NCBI GenBank assembly: GCA_945878875.1
Contig: CAMCUC010000005.1
Coordinates: forward strand, 18,819-82,818
Length of the DNA: 64,000 nt
DNA from: Rhizobium sp. Q54
GTDB taxonomy: Bacteria; Pseudomonadota; Alphaproteobacteria; Rhizobiales; Beijerinckiaceae
Direction of reading: 5' to 3'
Under the pieces are notes generated by a model. It had not been told where the DNA came from. It worked only from the letters and a program-made list of their open reading frames with translations, and did not search any database. Positions 41,389 to 50,881 of the stretch are shown piece by piece (the first letter of the stretch is position 1; the number at the start of each line of letters is the position of its first letter). The position numbers were made by a program, and so were the translations under genes.

Positions 41389-42066
41389 ATGCGATACGCA
41401 ATTTATTATCTTCCGCCATCTGATAGCGCGCTCTGGCGTTTTGGCTGTTCCGTGATCGGCTATGATTCATCGAGCGGTGAGGATGTTAAATCCTGCGTCC
41501 CTGCTTTCGACATGAAACCATTGACGACAGAGCCGGCGCGGTATGGTTTTCACGCCACTCTCAAGGCCCCGTTTCGGCTGGCGGAAGACGTGTCTGAGCC
41601 TGATCTCATTGCAGCCATGACGGCGTTTGCGCGTGCGCAGGCGCCGGTGGATTTGGGGTATCTGGCGGTGAAGCGCATTGCCGGATTTATTGCGCTGGCC
41701 CCGAAAACGCCCCCATCGCAGCTGGGGGATTTCGCCGCGCTTTGCGTTCAAACATTTGATGAGTTCCGCGCGCCAATGAACGCCGATGAACGGCTGCGTC
41801 GATTAAGGGCGCCTTTGACATACAGCCAGCAGCGCTATCTTGATCGTTGGGGTTATCCCTATGTGCTGGATGAATTTCGCTTTCACATGACGCTGACCGA
41901 CAGCTTGCCCGACGATGTGTCGGAGCCTTTGAGACAGGCCCTTCATCAAATATATGCGCCAATCGACGTCGCGCATATTATCAATGATATTTCATTGTGT
42001 GGGCAGTCGCAGCCCAATGAGCGCTTCCGCGAGATTGCGCGTTTCAGGCTTCAATCTGCGGGCTGA
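41389..42066 (+). CDS. DUF1045 phosphonate-metabolism-associated protein; 2H-phosphoesterase-like
   Basis: MRYAIYYLPP; two HxTL motifs (FHATLKAPF, FHMTLTDSL); next to phn genes. Confidence 0.88.
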   Translation: MRYAIYYLPPSDSALWRFGCSVIGYDSSSGEDVKSCVPAFDMKPLTTEPARYGFHATLKAPFRLAEDVSEPDLIAAMTAFARAQAPVDLGYLAVKRIAGFIALAPKTPPSQLGDFAALCVQTFDEFRAPMNADERLRRLRAPLTYSQQRYLDRWGYPYVLDEFRFHMTLTDSLPDDVSEPLRQALHQIYAPIDVAHIINDISLCGQSQPNERFREIARFRLQSAG

Positions 42067-42649
42067 TCGTCACCAGAAAATCAAGCAAGGTTCGCGCAGT
42101 GTCTTCAGGGGTTCCTGAATTATCAAGAATTAAGTCCGCATCGCTTTCCGCAAAAGAATCTACGGTGCGCGCAAGGCGGGCGCGAATGTCGCTTTCATTT
42201 TCACGGCCACGCCGGGCAATTCGTTGCGCCCTCATTTCAAGCGGCGCCCTCACAAGAACGATTCTTGATCGGTGAAAGGCCGCCCGCACCTGCCCGATCA
42301 CCGCGCGCGATATATTGACCACGACAATTTTGCCCGCCACAATCTCGCTACGAACCGAGACCGGAACGGCATAGTCAAGGCCATGAGCGGACCATGACAG
42401 TGCGAAGGCGCCAGCTAATTTTTGCGCTTCAAAATTACGCTTGTCGATCTCGATCAATTCTTCGGAAGCATCGGAGCACCGCGTTATAATACGCTTTGGA
42501 AACAGGAAGCCCTCCCTGGCGCCGATCTGCGAACGAAGATGAGATAAAACCGTGTCTTTGCCGACGCCGCTTGGGCCAACGACGGCGACGAAGACGCCTG
42601 GTTGCAGTGACGTTTCAGAATACGCGAACGCCGTCACGGTAAACCTCAC
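42044..42649 (-). CDS. phnN: Ribose 1,5-bisphosphokinase
   Basis: VFVAVVGPSGVGKDTVL; guanylate-kinase-like; downstream of phnM. Confidence 0.9.
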   Translation of the reverse strand: MRFTVTAFAYSETSLQPGVFVAVVGPSGVGKDTVLSHLRSQIGAREGFLFPKRIITRCSDASEELIEIDKRNFEAQKLAGAFALSWSAHGLDYAVPVSVRSEIVAGKIVVVNISRAVIGQVRAAFHRSRIVLVRAPLEMRAQRIARRGRENESDIRARLARTVDSFAESDADLILDNSGTPEDTARTLLDFLVTISPQIEA

Positions 42650-43757
42650 GAACGATGGGACCCTTATCCTGATTTATAATACGCACGAGATCTGCGGCCT
42701 GCCCAATGGCGATTTCGCCACGATCATGGATGTTGGCTGCTCTGGCGGGATTGTAACTGATTGTGCGGATCGCGCGCGGCAATCCATAGCCCTTGATGCG
42801 TTGCGCCAGACCAAACGCGCCCATGAGCAGGCTTGCGGGCACATAATCAGACGAGAGAATATCGAGTAAACCCTCGCGCGCCAGCGCCTCGGCGGCAACA
42901 TTGCCCGAATGCGAACCGCCGCGCACAACGTTCGGCGCGCCCATAAGCACTGATATACCGGCCTCGTGCGACAAGCGCGCGGCCAGAACCGACGTCGGGA
43001 ATTCCGCGAGGCTGACCCGGTCCGCGATGGATTCTTCCACATGCCCGGAATTGGTGTCGTCATGACTGGCAATCGCCACGCCGCCGTTATGGGCCATAGC
43101 TACCAGCGCCGCGCGGTGTCTCGTGTAATTCTTTGCAAAGAGCTCGCGCTTGCGGTCCATCAGTTTTTGAAGGTGAGTCTCGGGAAGACCGGACTTTCCG
43201 CCATAATAGGTCTTCCATGCCTCGATGCTCGCAAATTGCCGCGCGCCCGGCGTGTGATCCATAAGAGACATCAGGTCGACCTGATATGCATTTATAACGT
43301 CCGCAGCAGCTTCAACGGCGTCTTCAGCGCATATCTCGCAGCGCAAATGCGTGCGGTGGCGCGCTCTCAAAACGCCTTCATCTGCAGCGGCGGCGATTTC
43401 ACCAACAAGATTCGAGGCATCGTTGCGCGCAGCGACATAATCGGCGTCGTTACCCACGCGTACCGAATCAAAGACCGTTGTGATTCCTGACGCAACCATC
43501 TGCGCATCATAGGCGACGATGGACATGCGCGCGGGCCAATCGACCTTTGGCCGCGGACGTAGATGGCTCTCGAGATGGTCGGTATGAAGCTCAACGAATC
43601 CAGGCGCGAGAATATCGCCGCGGCAATCCAGGCCCCGCTCCGGCGCGCGCCCCTCGCCCATGTCGACGATCAGTCCGCCATCAACAGCAATCCAGCCCTG
43701 AAATTCGGAATCGCGCAGCACAATGTGGGCGTTTTCAAATAGCGATGTTTCAGTCAC
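42615..43757 (-). CDS. phnM: Alpha-D-ribose 1-methylphosphonate 5-triphosphate diphosphatase
   Basis: APGFVELHTDHLESHLRPRPKVDWP; GTG start. Confidence 0.93.
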   Translation of the reverse strand: MTETSLFENAHIVLRDSEFQGWIAVDGGLIVDMGEGRAPERGLDCRGDILAPGFVELHTDHLESHLRPRPKVDWPARMSIVAYDAQMVASGITTVFDSVRVGNDADYVAARNDASNLVGEIAAAADEGVLRARHRTHLRCEICAEDAVEAAADVINAYQVDLMSLMDHTPGARQFASIEAWKTYYGGKSGLPETHLQKLMDRKRELFAKNYTRHRAALVAMAHNGGVAIASHDDTNSGHVEESIADRVSLAEFPTSVLAARLSHEAGISVLMGAPNVVRGGSHSGNVAAEALAREGLLDILSSDYVPASLLMGAFGLAQRIKGYGLPRAIRTISYNPARAANIHDRGEIAIGQAADLVRIINQDKGPIVREVYRDGVRVF

Positions 43758-44478
43758 AGACTTCGCTCCGCTCGACGGGCTGAATTTCGACGTTACGGTC
43801 GGCCACTTTGTCGCGCACGGACGCATCGTGAAACACGCCAAGGATCGCTGCGCCGGCAGCTTTGCGTTCCCTGATAAGCTCGACGACCGCTGCGCTGTTA
43901 ACAGCGTCCAGCGAGGCTGTCGGCTCATCAAGCAACATGACGGGACGATGGGCGGCAAACCCGCGCGCTATGTTGACGCGCTGCTGCTCGCCGCCTGAAA
44001 ATGTCGCCGGCGGAAGCCCCCAGAGACGTTCGGGAAGGTTGAGGCGGGCAAGCAAAGACCGGGCGCGCGCCTGGGCCTCGTCCTCGTCGCAGCCGTCCTC
44101 GCGGGCGCTGGCTGCGATCACGTCAATGCAGGCGACCCGGGGTATGACGCGCAGAAATTGGCTGACATATCCAAGCGTGGAACTGCGAAGCGCAAGCACC
44201 TCAAGGGGACCAGCTTTGGCGACATCGACAAAGTCTGCGCCTGCCCGCACGAGAACTGAGCCCGAGCTGGTGAGATAACTTCCGAAGATCATCTTCAGGA
44301 TCGATGATTTGCCCGTACCGGAGGGCCCGTTCAGCGCGACGCATTCGCCTGCATTCACATGCAGCGTCAAACTCGAGACGACAGGCAGGTACATTCCTCC
44401 CCGCAGGTGAAGCGTGAAAGTTTTCGAGACGTTTTCAATACGAAGCATTTCCGCAGCAGCGCTTTGCATGATCGTCAT
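43750..44478 (-). CDS. phnL: Phosphonate C-P lyase system protein PhnL (ABC-type)
   Basis: [41 protein letters not shown]. Confidence 0.93.
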   Translation of the reverse strand: MTIMQSAAAEMLRIENVSKTFTLHLRGGMYLPVVSSLTLHVNAGECVALNGPSGTGKSSILKMIFGSYLTSSGSVLVRAGADFVDVAKAGPLEVLALRSSTLGYVSQFLRVIPRVACIDVIAASAREDGCDEDEAQARARSLLARLNLPERLWGLPPATFSGGEQQRVNIARGFAAHRPVMLLDEPTASLDAVNSAAVVELIRERKAAGAAILGVFHDASVRDKVADRNVEIQPVERSEVCD

Positions 44479-45251
44479 ACCTGAAGCACAGAAGATACGA
44501 GCAATTGCGTATAGGGATCTTGCGGATCTTCGAGCACCTGATCGGCAAGCCCGATTTCTACAATACGTCCCTGCCGCATCACGGCGATGCGATGCGACAG
44601 CAAGCGCGCGACCGCAAGATCGTGGGTGACTATGACGATGGAAAGGCCAGTCTCAGCGACAAGACCGCGAATGAGATCAAGAAGTCGCGCCTGTACGGAA
44701 ACGTCAAGGCCGCCGGTGGGTTCATCCATGAACACAAGACGCGGCCTCGTCACCATGTTTCGCGCAATCTGCAAACGTTGGCGCATGCCGCCCGAGAATG
44801 TCGTGGGCGCATCGTCCATTCTATCGCCGCTTATTTCAACGCGGGCAAGCCAGTCCTGCGCTTCGTTACGAATCTTGCCGTAATGACGCCAGCCTACAGC
44901 CATCAAGCGTTCACCGACATTGCCACCAGCTGAAACATTCATGCGCAGTCCAAGACGTGCATCCTGCTGAATAAAGCCCCATTCCGTGCGTAAAAGAATA
45001 CGCCTCTCCATTTCTGATAAATGGTCGAGATCTACGCTGATGCCGTCGCGGCGCCGATAGCGCAGCGATCCGGTTGTGCTATCAAGCTGCGTAGACATGA
45101 GACCAAGAAGCGTTGACTTGCCGGAGCCCGACTCGCCAACGATGGCCAGAACTTCGCCCTCATGCAGATCAAGATCAATCGCCTCACACCCGATGCGGGC
45201 GCCGTATCGCTTCGATAAACCTCTGGCGGAGAGCAGTGGAACGTGATTCAT
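44475..45251 (-). CDS. phnK: Phosphonate C-P lyase system protein PhnK (ABC-type)
   Basis: GESGSGKSTLLGLMS, FSGGMRQRLQIARNMVTRPRLVFMDEPTGGLDVSVQ. Confidence 0.93.
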   Translation of the reverse strand: MNHVPLLSARGLSKRYGARIGCEAIDLDLHEGEVLAIVGESGSGKSTLLGLMSTQLDSTTGSLRYRRRDGISVDLDHLSEMERRILLRTEWGFIQQDARLGLRMNVSAGGNVGERLMAVGWRHYGKIRNEAQDWLARVEISGDRMDDAPTTFSGGMRQRLQIARNMVTRPRLVFMDEPTGGLDVSVQARLLDLIRGLVAETGLSIVIVTHDLAVARLLSHRIAVMRQGRIVEIGLADQVLEDPQDPYTQLLVSSVLQV

Positions 45252-45718
45252 GCGCCAGCCTTTCCAGCAAGCGGAATGACGAAACTGATCCCATGCCGCT
45301 GGAAGCCAAGTCGGTCATAGAAAGCATGTGCCGCCGCACGTTTGATGTTGGAGGACAGGGCGAGCTTGTAGCAACCCTGTGCAGCGGCAGTCGCCATAGC
45401 GTGGGCCATCAACGCTTTGCCGACGCCCATTCCCTGCGCTTCGGGTGCAACTGCGACAGATTCAACTATGGATGAGGGCGATCCCATATGTCCGATATTT
45501 TCCATTATAAGCAGCGCGTAGGTGCCCAACGCGCGGCCCTCCCGTTCGCCAAGGTAGAATTTATAAAAAGGATAATTTTCGGCATTCACGAGAATGGATT
45601 TCGCAGCCATTTCGTCGAGCACCGCGCCATTGTCGTAATCTGGCTGAGCATAAAGCTGAAGCAAGGCCGCCGCGTCATCCGGCGTGGCTTGCCTTATTTC
45701 CAGATCAGGGGCGCTCAT
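45248..45718 (-). CDS. GNAT acetyltransferase embedded in the phn operon
   Basis: VESVAVAPEAQGMGVGKALMAHAMATAAAQGCYKLALSSN. Confidence 0.88.
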   Translation of the reverse strand: MSAPDLEIRQATPDDAAALLQLYAQPDYDNGAVLDEMAAKSILVNAENYPFYKFYLGEREGRALGTYALLIMENIGHMGSPSSIVESVAVAPEAQGMGVGKALMAHAMATAAAQGCYKLALSSNIKRAAAHAFYDRLGFQRHGISFVIPLAGKAGA

Positions 45719-46566
45719 GATTTTGCTCCCGTGCTGGAGCGTGTTTGTTCGCAAAAATCAGTATCGGAACACATGAAGGCACGGCCGCCTTGATCGTCGG
45801 TCACGACTTCATCAAGAAACACGGTTGTTGAATTGCAAAGCGAGCACGAGGCCGGGATGCGCGTGCGCTCAAAGGGATGATCCTCGAAATCAAGACTGAC
45901 GACGCGCGTGTAGGGCGGAATTGCGTAGATGCGCTTTTCGCGGCCGGCGCCGAACAATTGCAATGCCGGACATTGATCCATCTTTGGATTATCAAATTTT
46001 GGCGTCGGCGACGGATCCATCACGTAGCGATCATCGACCTTGACGGGGTATGCGTAGGCGGTTGCAATGTGACCATGCTCCGCGATGTCTTCGTACAGTT
46101 TCACATGCATGACGCCATAATCCTGGAGCGCATGCATCCTGCGCGTTTCAGTCTCCCTCGGCTCAAGGAAACGAAGCGGTTCTGGAATTGGCACTTGATA
46201 AACGAGGACTTGATGCTCTCCCAGAGCAGCTTCAGGAATTCGGTGACGCGTTTGAATGATCGTGGCGTCGGGCGTGCGCGTCGTTGTGCGAACGCCCGCT
46301 GTGCGCGCGAAGAACTTGCGAATCGAGACCGCATTCGTTGTGTCGTCAGAACCCTGATCGATCACTTTAAGAACATCGTCCACCCCAAGAATCGCAGCCG
46401 TAACCTGAACGCCGCCTGTGCCCCAGCCATAAGGCATAGGCATTTCGCGGCTTGCGAACGGCGTCTGGTATCCTGGTATGGCGATTGCTTTAAGGATCGC
46501 GCGGCGGATCATTCGCTTGGTTTGCTCATCAAGATAGGCAAAATTATATTCAGGAAGATCGCTCAT
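45715..46566 (-). CDS. phnJ: Alpha-D-ribose 1-methylphosphonate 5-phosphate C-P lyase (radical SAM)
   Basis: FAYLDEQTKRMIRRAILKAIAIPGYQTPFASREMPMPYGWGTGG; C-terminal Cys cluster. Confidence 0.96.
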   Translation of the reverse strand: MSDLPEYNFAYLDEQTKRMIRRAILKAIAIPGYQTPFASREMPMPYGWGTGGVQVTAAILGVDDVLKVIDQGSDDTTNAVSIRKFFARTAGVRTTTRTPDATIIQTRHRIPEAALGEHQVLVYQVPIPEPLRFLEPRETETRRMHALQDYGVMHVKLYEDIAEHGHIATAYAYPVKVDDRYVMDPSPTPKFDNPKMDQCPALQLFGAGREKRIYAIPPYTRVVSLDFEDHPFERTRIPASCSLCNSTTVFLDEVVTDDQGGRAFMCSDTDFCEQTRSSTGAKS

Positions 46567-47702
46567 TTCGCTGCCTCTTCCTGTTTCTCGGCAGCGCCGT
46601 TATCAGCGCTTTGTTTGTTGGCGCGCCGTGCGCTCCAGTCTTCGCGCAGCTGACGAAGAAGCGCGAGCTCAGCCTGAAAATCTACATAGTGTGGGAGCTT
46701 CAAATGCTCAACAAAGCCGGTGGCCTGCACGTTGTCGCAATGGGACAAAACGAATTCTTCATCTTGCGCCGGTACACCGCTGGACTCACCAAGCTCGTTG
46801 GCGCGCAATGCGCGATCCACAAGCGCCATCGACATTGCTTTTCGTTCGCTTTGACCAAACACGCATCCATAGCCGCGCGTAAACTTTGGCGCCTGCGTTT
46901 CCGATCCTCGAAACTGGTTCACCATCTCGCATTCCGTGATGGTGACGGCGCCAAGCGGGACGTCGAAACCAAGTTCGGGCGGGGCGAAGCTCAACTCCAC
47001 TTCCCCGATGCGAATTTCGCCTGCGAAAGGATGCGTACGTCCGTATCCGCGCTGCGTTGAATAACCAAGCGCCAGAAGGAAGCCTTCATCGCCGCGCGCA
47101 AGAGCTTGTAGCCGCAACTCGCGGCAAGCAGGAAAGTCAAGCGGCGTGCGCGTCAGGTCTTCTTCAACGCCCGCGTCGGCGCCATTTAGCGGTGCTTCCA
47201 CCAGGCCTTCGCGGTCTAGAATTTGTAGAATATGCGGGGCCGCAACCGGCTCCGCGCCTTCGTTCAGAACCACCGGACATGGGCGGGCATCATCGGCGAT
47301 TGCAAGTTCAGGGTCCAGCAGTCGATGGGTATAATCGAACGTCGGCCCAAGAATTTGTCCGCCGGGCAAATCTTTAAAAACCGCTGAGATACGACGACGG
47401 ATTGACATCCCGTCAGTCTCCATCGGCACGCAATCACCAAATCTTGGTAGTGTTGTGCGGAACGCCCGCAGCAGAAAGATCGCTTCAATCAAATCACCAC
47501 GCGCCTGCTTGACAGCAAGTGCTGCGAGATCGGGTTCATACAACGAGCCTTCGGCCATGACGCGGGCGATAGCGAGCGTCATCTGCTCGCGAATCTGATC
47601 GATGCTCAGCTCCGGTATCGCCGGGTTTCCGCGACGATCGCGCGCGAGCAAAAGGTGCGCGTTGTCGATGGCCTGCTCGCCACCTTTAACTGCAACATAC
47701 AT
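46563..47702 (-). CDS. phnI: C-P lyase subunit PhnI
   Basis: MYVAVKGGEQAIDNAHLLLARDRRG; GYGRTHPFAGEIRIGEVEL. Confidence 0.95.
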   Translation of the reverse strand: MYVAVKGGEQAIDNAHLLLARDRRGNPAIPELSIDQIREQMTLAIARVMAEGSLYEPDLAALAVKQARGDLIEAIFLLRAFRTTLPRFGDCVPMETDGMSIRRRISAVFKDLPGGQILGPTFDYTHRLLDPELAIADDARPCPVVLNEGAEPVAAPHILQILDREGLVEAPLNGADAGVEEDLTRTPLDFPACRELRLQALARGDEGFLLALGYSTQRGYGRTHPFAGEIRIGEVELSFAPPELGFDVPLGAVTITECEMVNQFRGSETQAPKFTRGYGCVFGQSERKAMSMALVDRALRANELGESSGVPAQDEEFVLSHCDNVQATGFVEHLKLPHYVDFQAELALLRQLREDWSARRANKQSADNGAAEKQEEAAK

Positions 47703-47703
47703 G

Positions 47704-48309
47704 TCAAATCTCGCTGATGCGCAGGCTGCGGGGCAGGGCTGCTATTTGCGAGCCGCAGACGAAAATCACGTCGACGCCAAGCGGGAAGCCCGCTTGATTG
47801 GCAGTCCACATTTCCACAAATTCTTTCGGCGCAGGCGAAACGCCAAAGCTGCGCGGCGATGGCAGACCTGGCCCAAAGAAGCGCCATGCGTGATCGTCGA
47901 ACGCCTCGACCTGCACGATGACGGTCGCAGACCGATCCGGATAATCAGGATCTCCCTGTGCAAAGCGCGCCAGCGGTGCAAGCTCAAGCGGTGAGGCTAG
48001 GAATGCAAAAACCGCCAGCGCAGGGTCATCGACTACGCGGGCTCCGCAATGAAATGCGATGAAATTTTTCAGGGTTTCAGATGCTGCTAGCGACGGTGCC
48101 AGCCATATAGGCGTCTCTTGATCAGCCAACGTCAGCAAAAGCGCCAGAGCGCCAGACGCCATTGGTCCACAAGGGTTCAAGTCTGACGACAAAGCGCGTG
48201 GCTGCGCGGGATAGGCCAGCGCGTTCATCGCGGAGCGGAACGTGGACTGAGCCCCGCTTACTGGATTCAGGAAGCTGTTTGCAAACGCATCGACGTTGGC
48301 CATGGTCAA
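47704..48309 (-). CDS. phnH: C-P lyase subunit PhnH
   Basis: FLNPVSGAQSTFRSAMNALAYPAQP. Confidence 0.92.
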   Translation of the reverse strand: MTMANVDAFANSFLNPVSGAQSTFRSAMNALAYPAQPRALSSDLNPCGPMASGALALLLTLADQETPIWLAPSLAASETLKNFIAFHCGARVVDDPALAVFAFLASPLELAPLARFAQGDPDYPDRSATVIVQVEAFDDHAWRFFGPGLPSPRSFGVSPAPKEFVEMWTANQAGFPLGVDVIFVCGSQIAALPRSLRISEI

Positions 48310-48776
48310 TCCTCGCCGCGTACGAGCGTAAAGAAATCGACCTTTGTGGAAGCAGTCTCCGCCGCCTGATTTGTCTTCTCGCGAGCAAGCCGTTCCCTCA
48401 CAGGGTCGATCAAGCTTTTCTGGACCATGATCATGGTATCTGGCGATTGCGATACAGCGTCAATGATCGCCGCGAGGCGAGCTTTCTTGCGTGCACGCCC
48501 AAGCAAATAGGAGTGCCCAACCACGCCGTTTTGCAATTGCACGCTGGCCCGCGTGACAAGCGCTTCCCCAACGTTAAACGCATTGCCGACCGCGCCAACC
48601 CGCCCGCGCACCATCACGAGGCCAAACTGCGGCGGACGCACATCAGTAACGTGGGCAAGCGGCTCAAGTTCGGCAATCGCAGCTTCGAGTTCAATCAAAT
48701 TGGCGTGTGCGCAAATAAACATGACGTTTTGACGGCGTGATTTTTCAGGGTCAAGGCGATGCGCTGTGTCGATCAT
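48306..48776 (-). CDS. phnG: C-P lyase subunit PhnG
   Basis: RPPQFGLVMVRGRVGAVGNAFNVGEALVTRASVQLQNGVVGHSYLLGR. Confidence 0.92.
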   Translation of the reverse strand: MIDTAHRLDPEKSRRQNVMFICAHANLIELEAAIAELEPLAHVTDVRPPQFGLVMVRGRVGAVGNAFNVGEALVTRASVQLQNGVVGHSYLLGRARKKARLAAIIDAVSQSPDTMIMVQKSLIDPVRERLAREKTNQAAETASTKVDFFTLVRGED

Positions 48777-48799
48777 GATGGAGTGAATAGCAACTTAAT

Positions 48800-48817
48800 C
48801 TGACAGGTTTGTGACAA
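48800..48817 (-). promoter_or_regulatory. Candidate PHO box for phnG operon (TTGTCAC-AAAC-CTGTCAG on minus)
   Basis: Match to a CTGTCAT-N4-CTGTCAT-type direct repeat upstream of phnG. Confidence 0.7.
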
Positions 48818-48887
48818 TATCTAAGGCATGCACGGATATTCCGGGAAACGAATTCAGCCACGTTGTTTGTGTGTTGAAAGTTCCTGG

Positions 48888-48905
48888 CCGTCAGAAGACC
48901 GTCAC
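48888..48905 (+). promoter_or_regulatory. Candidate PHO box for phnC operon (CCGTCAG-AAGA-CCGTCAC)
   Basis: 7-4-7 direct repeat 41 bp upstream of the phnC GTG. Confidence 0.6.
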
Positions 48906-48945
48906 ACGGGGATGCTACCGGTCCTGCCATCGTAGGAGAGGAACC

Positions 48946-49818
48946 GTGACGCCAGACGCCATTTCAGTTCGAACAATTTCGAAGTCATTCGTTCGCGGTC
49001 GCCCCGTGCTGAAAAACATCAGCATAAACGTTAAGAAGGGCGAAATGGTTGCTTTGATCGGTGCTTCCGGTTCTGGAAAGTCAACGCTGATTCGCGCGAT
49101 CGGCGGCCTTGAGCGTATCGATCCGGTAAAGGGGTCCGCAATTCTTGTTTGCGGAGAGTTTATACAGAAAGATGGACGCATCTCCCCTGCGCTTGGTCGC
49201 TTGCGCTCGCGTGTCGGTATTGTCTTTCAGCAGTTTAATCTTGTTCCGCGCTTGTCCGCCTTGACGAACGTATGTCTCGGCTTCCTGGGCGCAATGTCAC
49301 CGTTGCTTGGGTCGCTTGGTCTTTTCACGCATGTGCAGAAGAAAGCTGCGATGCGGGCGCTTTCGCGCGTTGGCGTTGCGGAGCATGCGCTGAAAAGCGG
49401 CAGTCAATTATCGGGTGGGCAGCAGCAGCGCGTCGCGATTGCGCGTACGATGGTGCAAAAGTCGGAGATCATCATCGCCGACGAGCCAATCGCTTCGCTT
49501 GATCCTGGCTCTGCGCGTCGCGTGATGGATATTCTGTCCGACGTGAACCAGGAAGACGGTGTCACGGTGATCCTCTCCCTTCACCAGGTCGAATACGCAA
49601 TCGCATATTGCCCCCGCACAATCGCTTTGCGAGCAGGCGAAATTGTGTTCGATGGTCCTTCCGATGTCCTGACGCCGCAATTCCTTGCAGAACTTTACGG
49701 CGAGGAAAGCGAAACGCTGTTCCTGCCGGGCCTCGCAGCGAGCAATTCTCGCACGCAAATTCCCCGTGCAGCCGGACATATTGCGCCGCCTGCACTTCCG
49801 CAGATCGTCCACGCCTGA
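48946..49818 (+). CDS. phnC: Phosphonate ABC transporter ATP-binding protein
   Basis: GASGSGKSTLIRAIGGLE, LSGGQQQRVAIARTMVQ. Confidence 0.92.
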   Translation: MTPDAISVRTISKSFVRGRPVLKNISINVKKGEMVALIGASGSGKSTLIRAIGGLERIDPVKGSAILVCGEFIQKDGRISPALGRLRSRVGIVFQQFNLVPRLSALTNVCLGFLGAMSPLLGSLGLFTHVQKKAAMRALSRVGVAEHALKSGSQLSGGQQQRVAIARTMVQKSEIIIADEPIASLDPGSARRVMDILSDVNQEDGVTVILSLHQVEYAIAYCPRTIALRAGEIVFDGPSDVLTPQFLAELYGEESETLFLPGLAASNSRTQIPRAAGHIAPPALPQIVHA

Positions 49819-49852
49819 GTTAGGCAGACGTCTTTTAACAAGGAGATAAAAT

Positions 49853-50821
49853 ATGCGCTTAAAGCTGGTGGCTGGATTGCTCGTGAGCGTCCTTGGAATA
49901 ACGGGGGCTCATGCCCAGGAAATTAATTTTGGTATCATCGCCACTGAATCGGCATCAAATCTTCGCGCAAGATGGCAGCCTTTCCTCGACGACATGCAGA
50001 AGAAGACGGGCCTTCAGGTAAAGGGCTTCTTCGCGTCTGATTATGCTGGCGTGATTGAAGGCATGCGGTTCAACAAGGTCCAGTTGGCGTGGCATGGCAA
50101 CAAGTCCGCTATGGAGGCTGTTGACCGGGCGAGCGGCGAGGTCTTCGCCCAAAGCGTCGACAAGAATGGCGCCGCCGGTTATTATTCTCATATTATTGTC
50201 CACCGTGACAGCCCTATCAAAACGCTTGATGATCTGCTCAAGTGCGACAAGACGCTCGATTACGGAAACGGCGATCCAAACTCAACTTCGGGTTTTCTTG
50301 TGCCGATGACCTTTGTTTTCGGAGCCAAGAAGATAGATCCTAGGAGTTGCTTCAAGACCGTACGGTCAGCCAATCATGAAGCGAATGCTCTTGCTGTCGC
50401 CAACAAGCTCGTTCACGCGGCCTCCAATAATAATGAAAATCTTGACCGTCTCAAGGTGACGAATGCAAGCAAGGCTGCGGAAATTCGTGTGTTGTGGAAT
50501 TCGCCGCTCATCGCCTCTGATCCTCTCGTATGGCGCAAGGATCTTGATCCTGCATTAAAGAAGAAGATAGCTGATTTTATATTTGGCTATGGCGTCTCCG
50601 ACGCAGGCGAAAAGTTGAAGCTCGCTGAGCTTGGATGGGCTCCGTTCCGTAAGTCGGACGATAGCCAGCTGTTGCCAATCCGCCAGATGGAGCTCGGGCG
50701 TGCGATGCAGCGCGTTCAGGCTGATGAATCACTTCCAGCCGAGAAGAAAGCTGCGGATCTTGCCAGAATGCAGTCCGAGTTTGAAGCTTTCACCAAGCAG
50801 ATCGCCGCTACGACAAAATAA
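49853..50821 (+). CDS. phnD: Phosphonate ABC transporter substrate-binding protein
   Basis: Signal peptide; INFGIIATESASNLRARWQPFLDDMQKKTGLQVKGFFASDYAGVIEGMRFNKVQLAWHGNKSA. Confidence 0.93.
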   Translation: MRLKLVAGLLVSVLGITGAHAQEINFGIIATESASNLRARWQPFLDDMQKKTGLQVKGFFASDYAGVIEGMRFNKVQLAWHGNKSAMEAVDRASGEVFAQSVDKNGAAGYYSHIIVHRDSPIKTLDDLLKCDKTLDYGNGDPNSTSGFLVPMTFVFGAKKIDPRSCFKTVRSANHEANALAVANKLVHAASNNNENLDRLKVTNASKAAEIRVLWNSPLIASDPLVWRKDLDPALKKKIADFIFGYGVSDAGEKLKLAELGWAPFRKSDDSQLLPIRQMELGRAMQRVQADESLPAEKKAADLARMQSEFEAFTKQIAATTK

Positions 50822-50831
50822 GATCACGATA

Positions 50832-50855
50832 AGCCGACGCGCACGTGCGCGTCGG
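50832..50855 (+). terminator. Perfect intercistronic palindrome between phnD and phnE (terminator/attenuator-like)
   Basis: gccgacgcgcacgtgcgcgtcggc followed by attttagttt. Confidence 0.65.
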
Positions 50856-50881
50856 CATTTTAGTTTAACAGGATAAAAACC

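Noticed and set aside
41340-41389. Possible PHO box upstream of DUF1045 (single ctgtcag half-site)
   Set aside because: Only one half-site, no partner at 11-bp spacing
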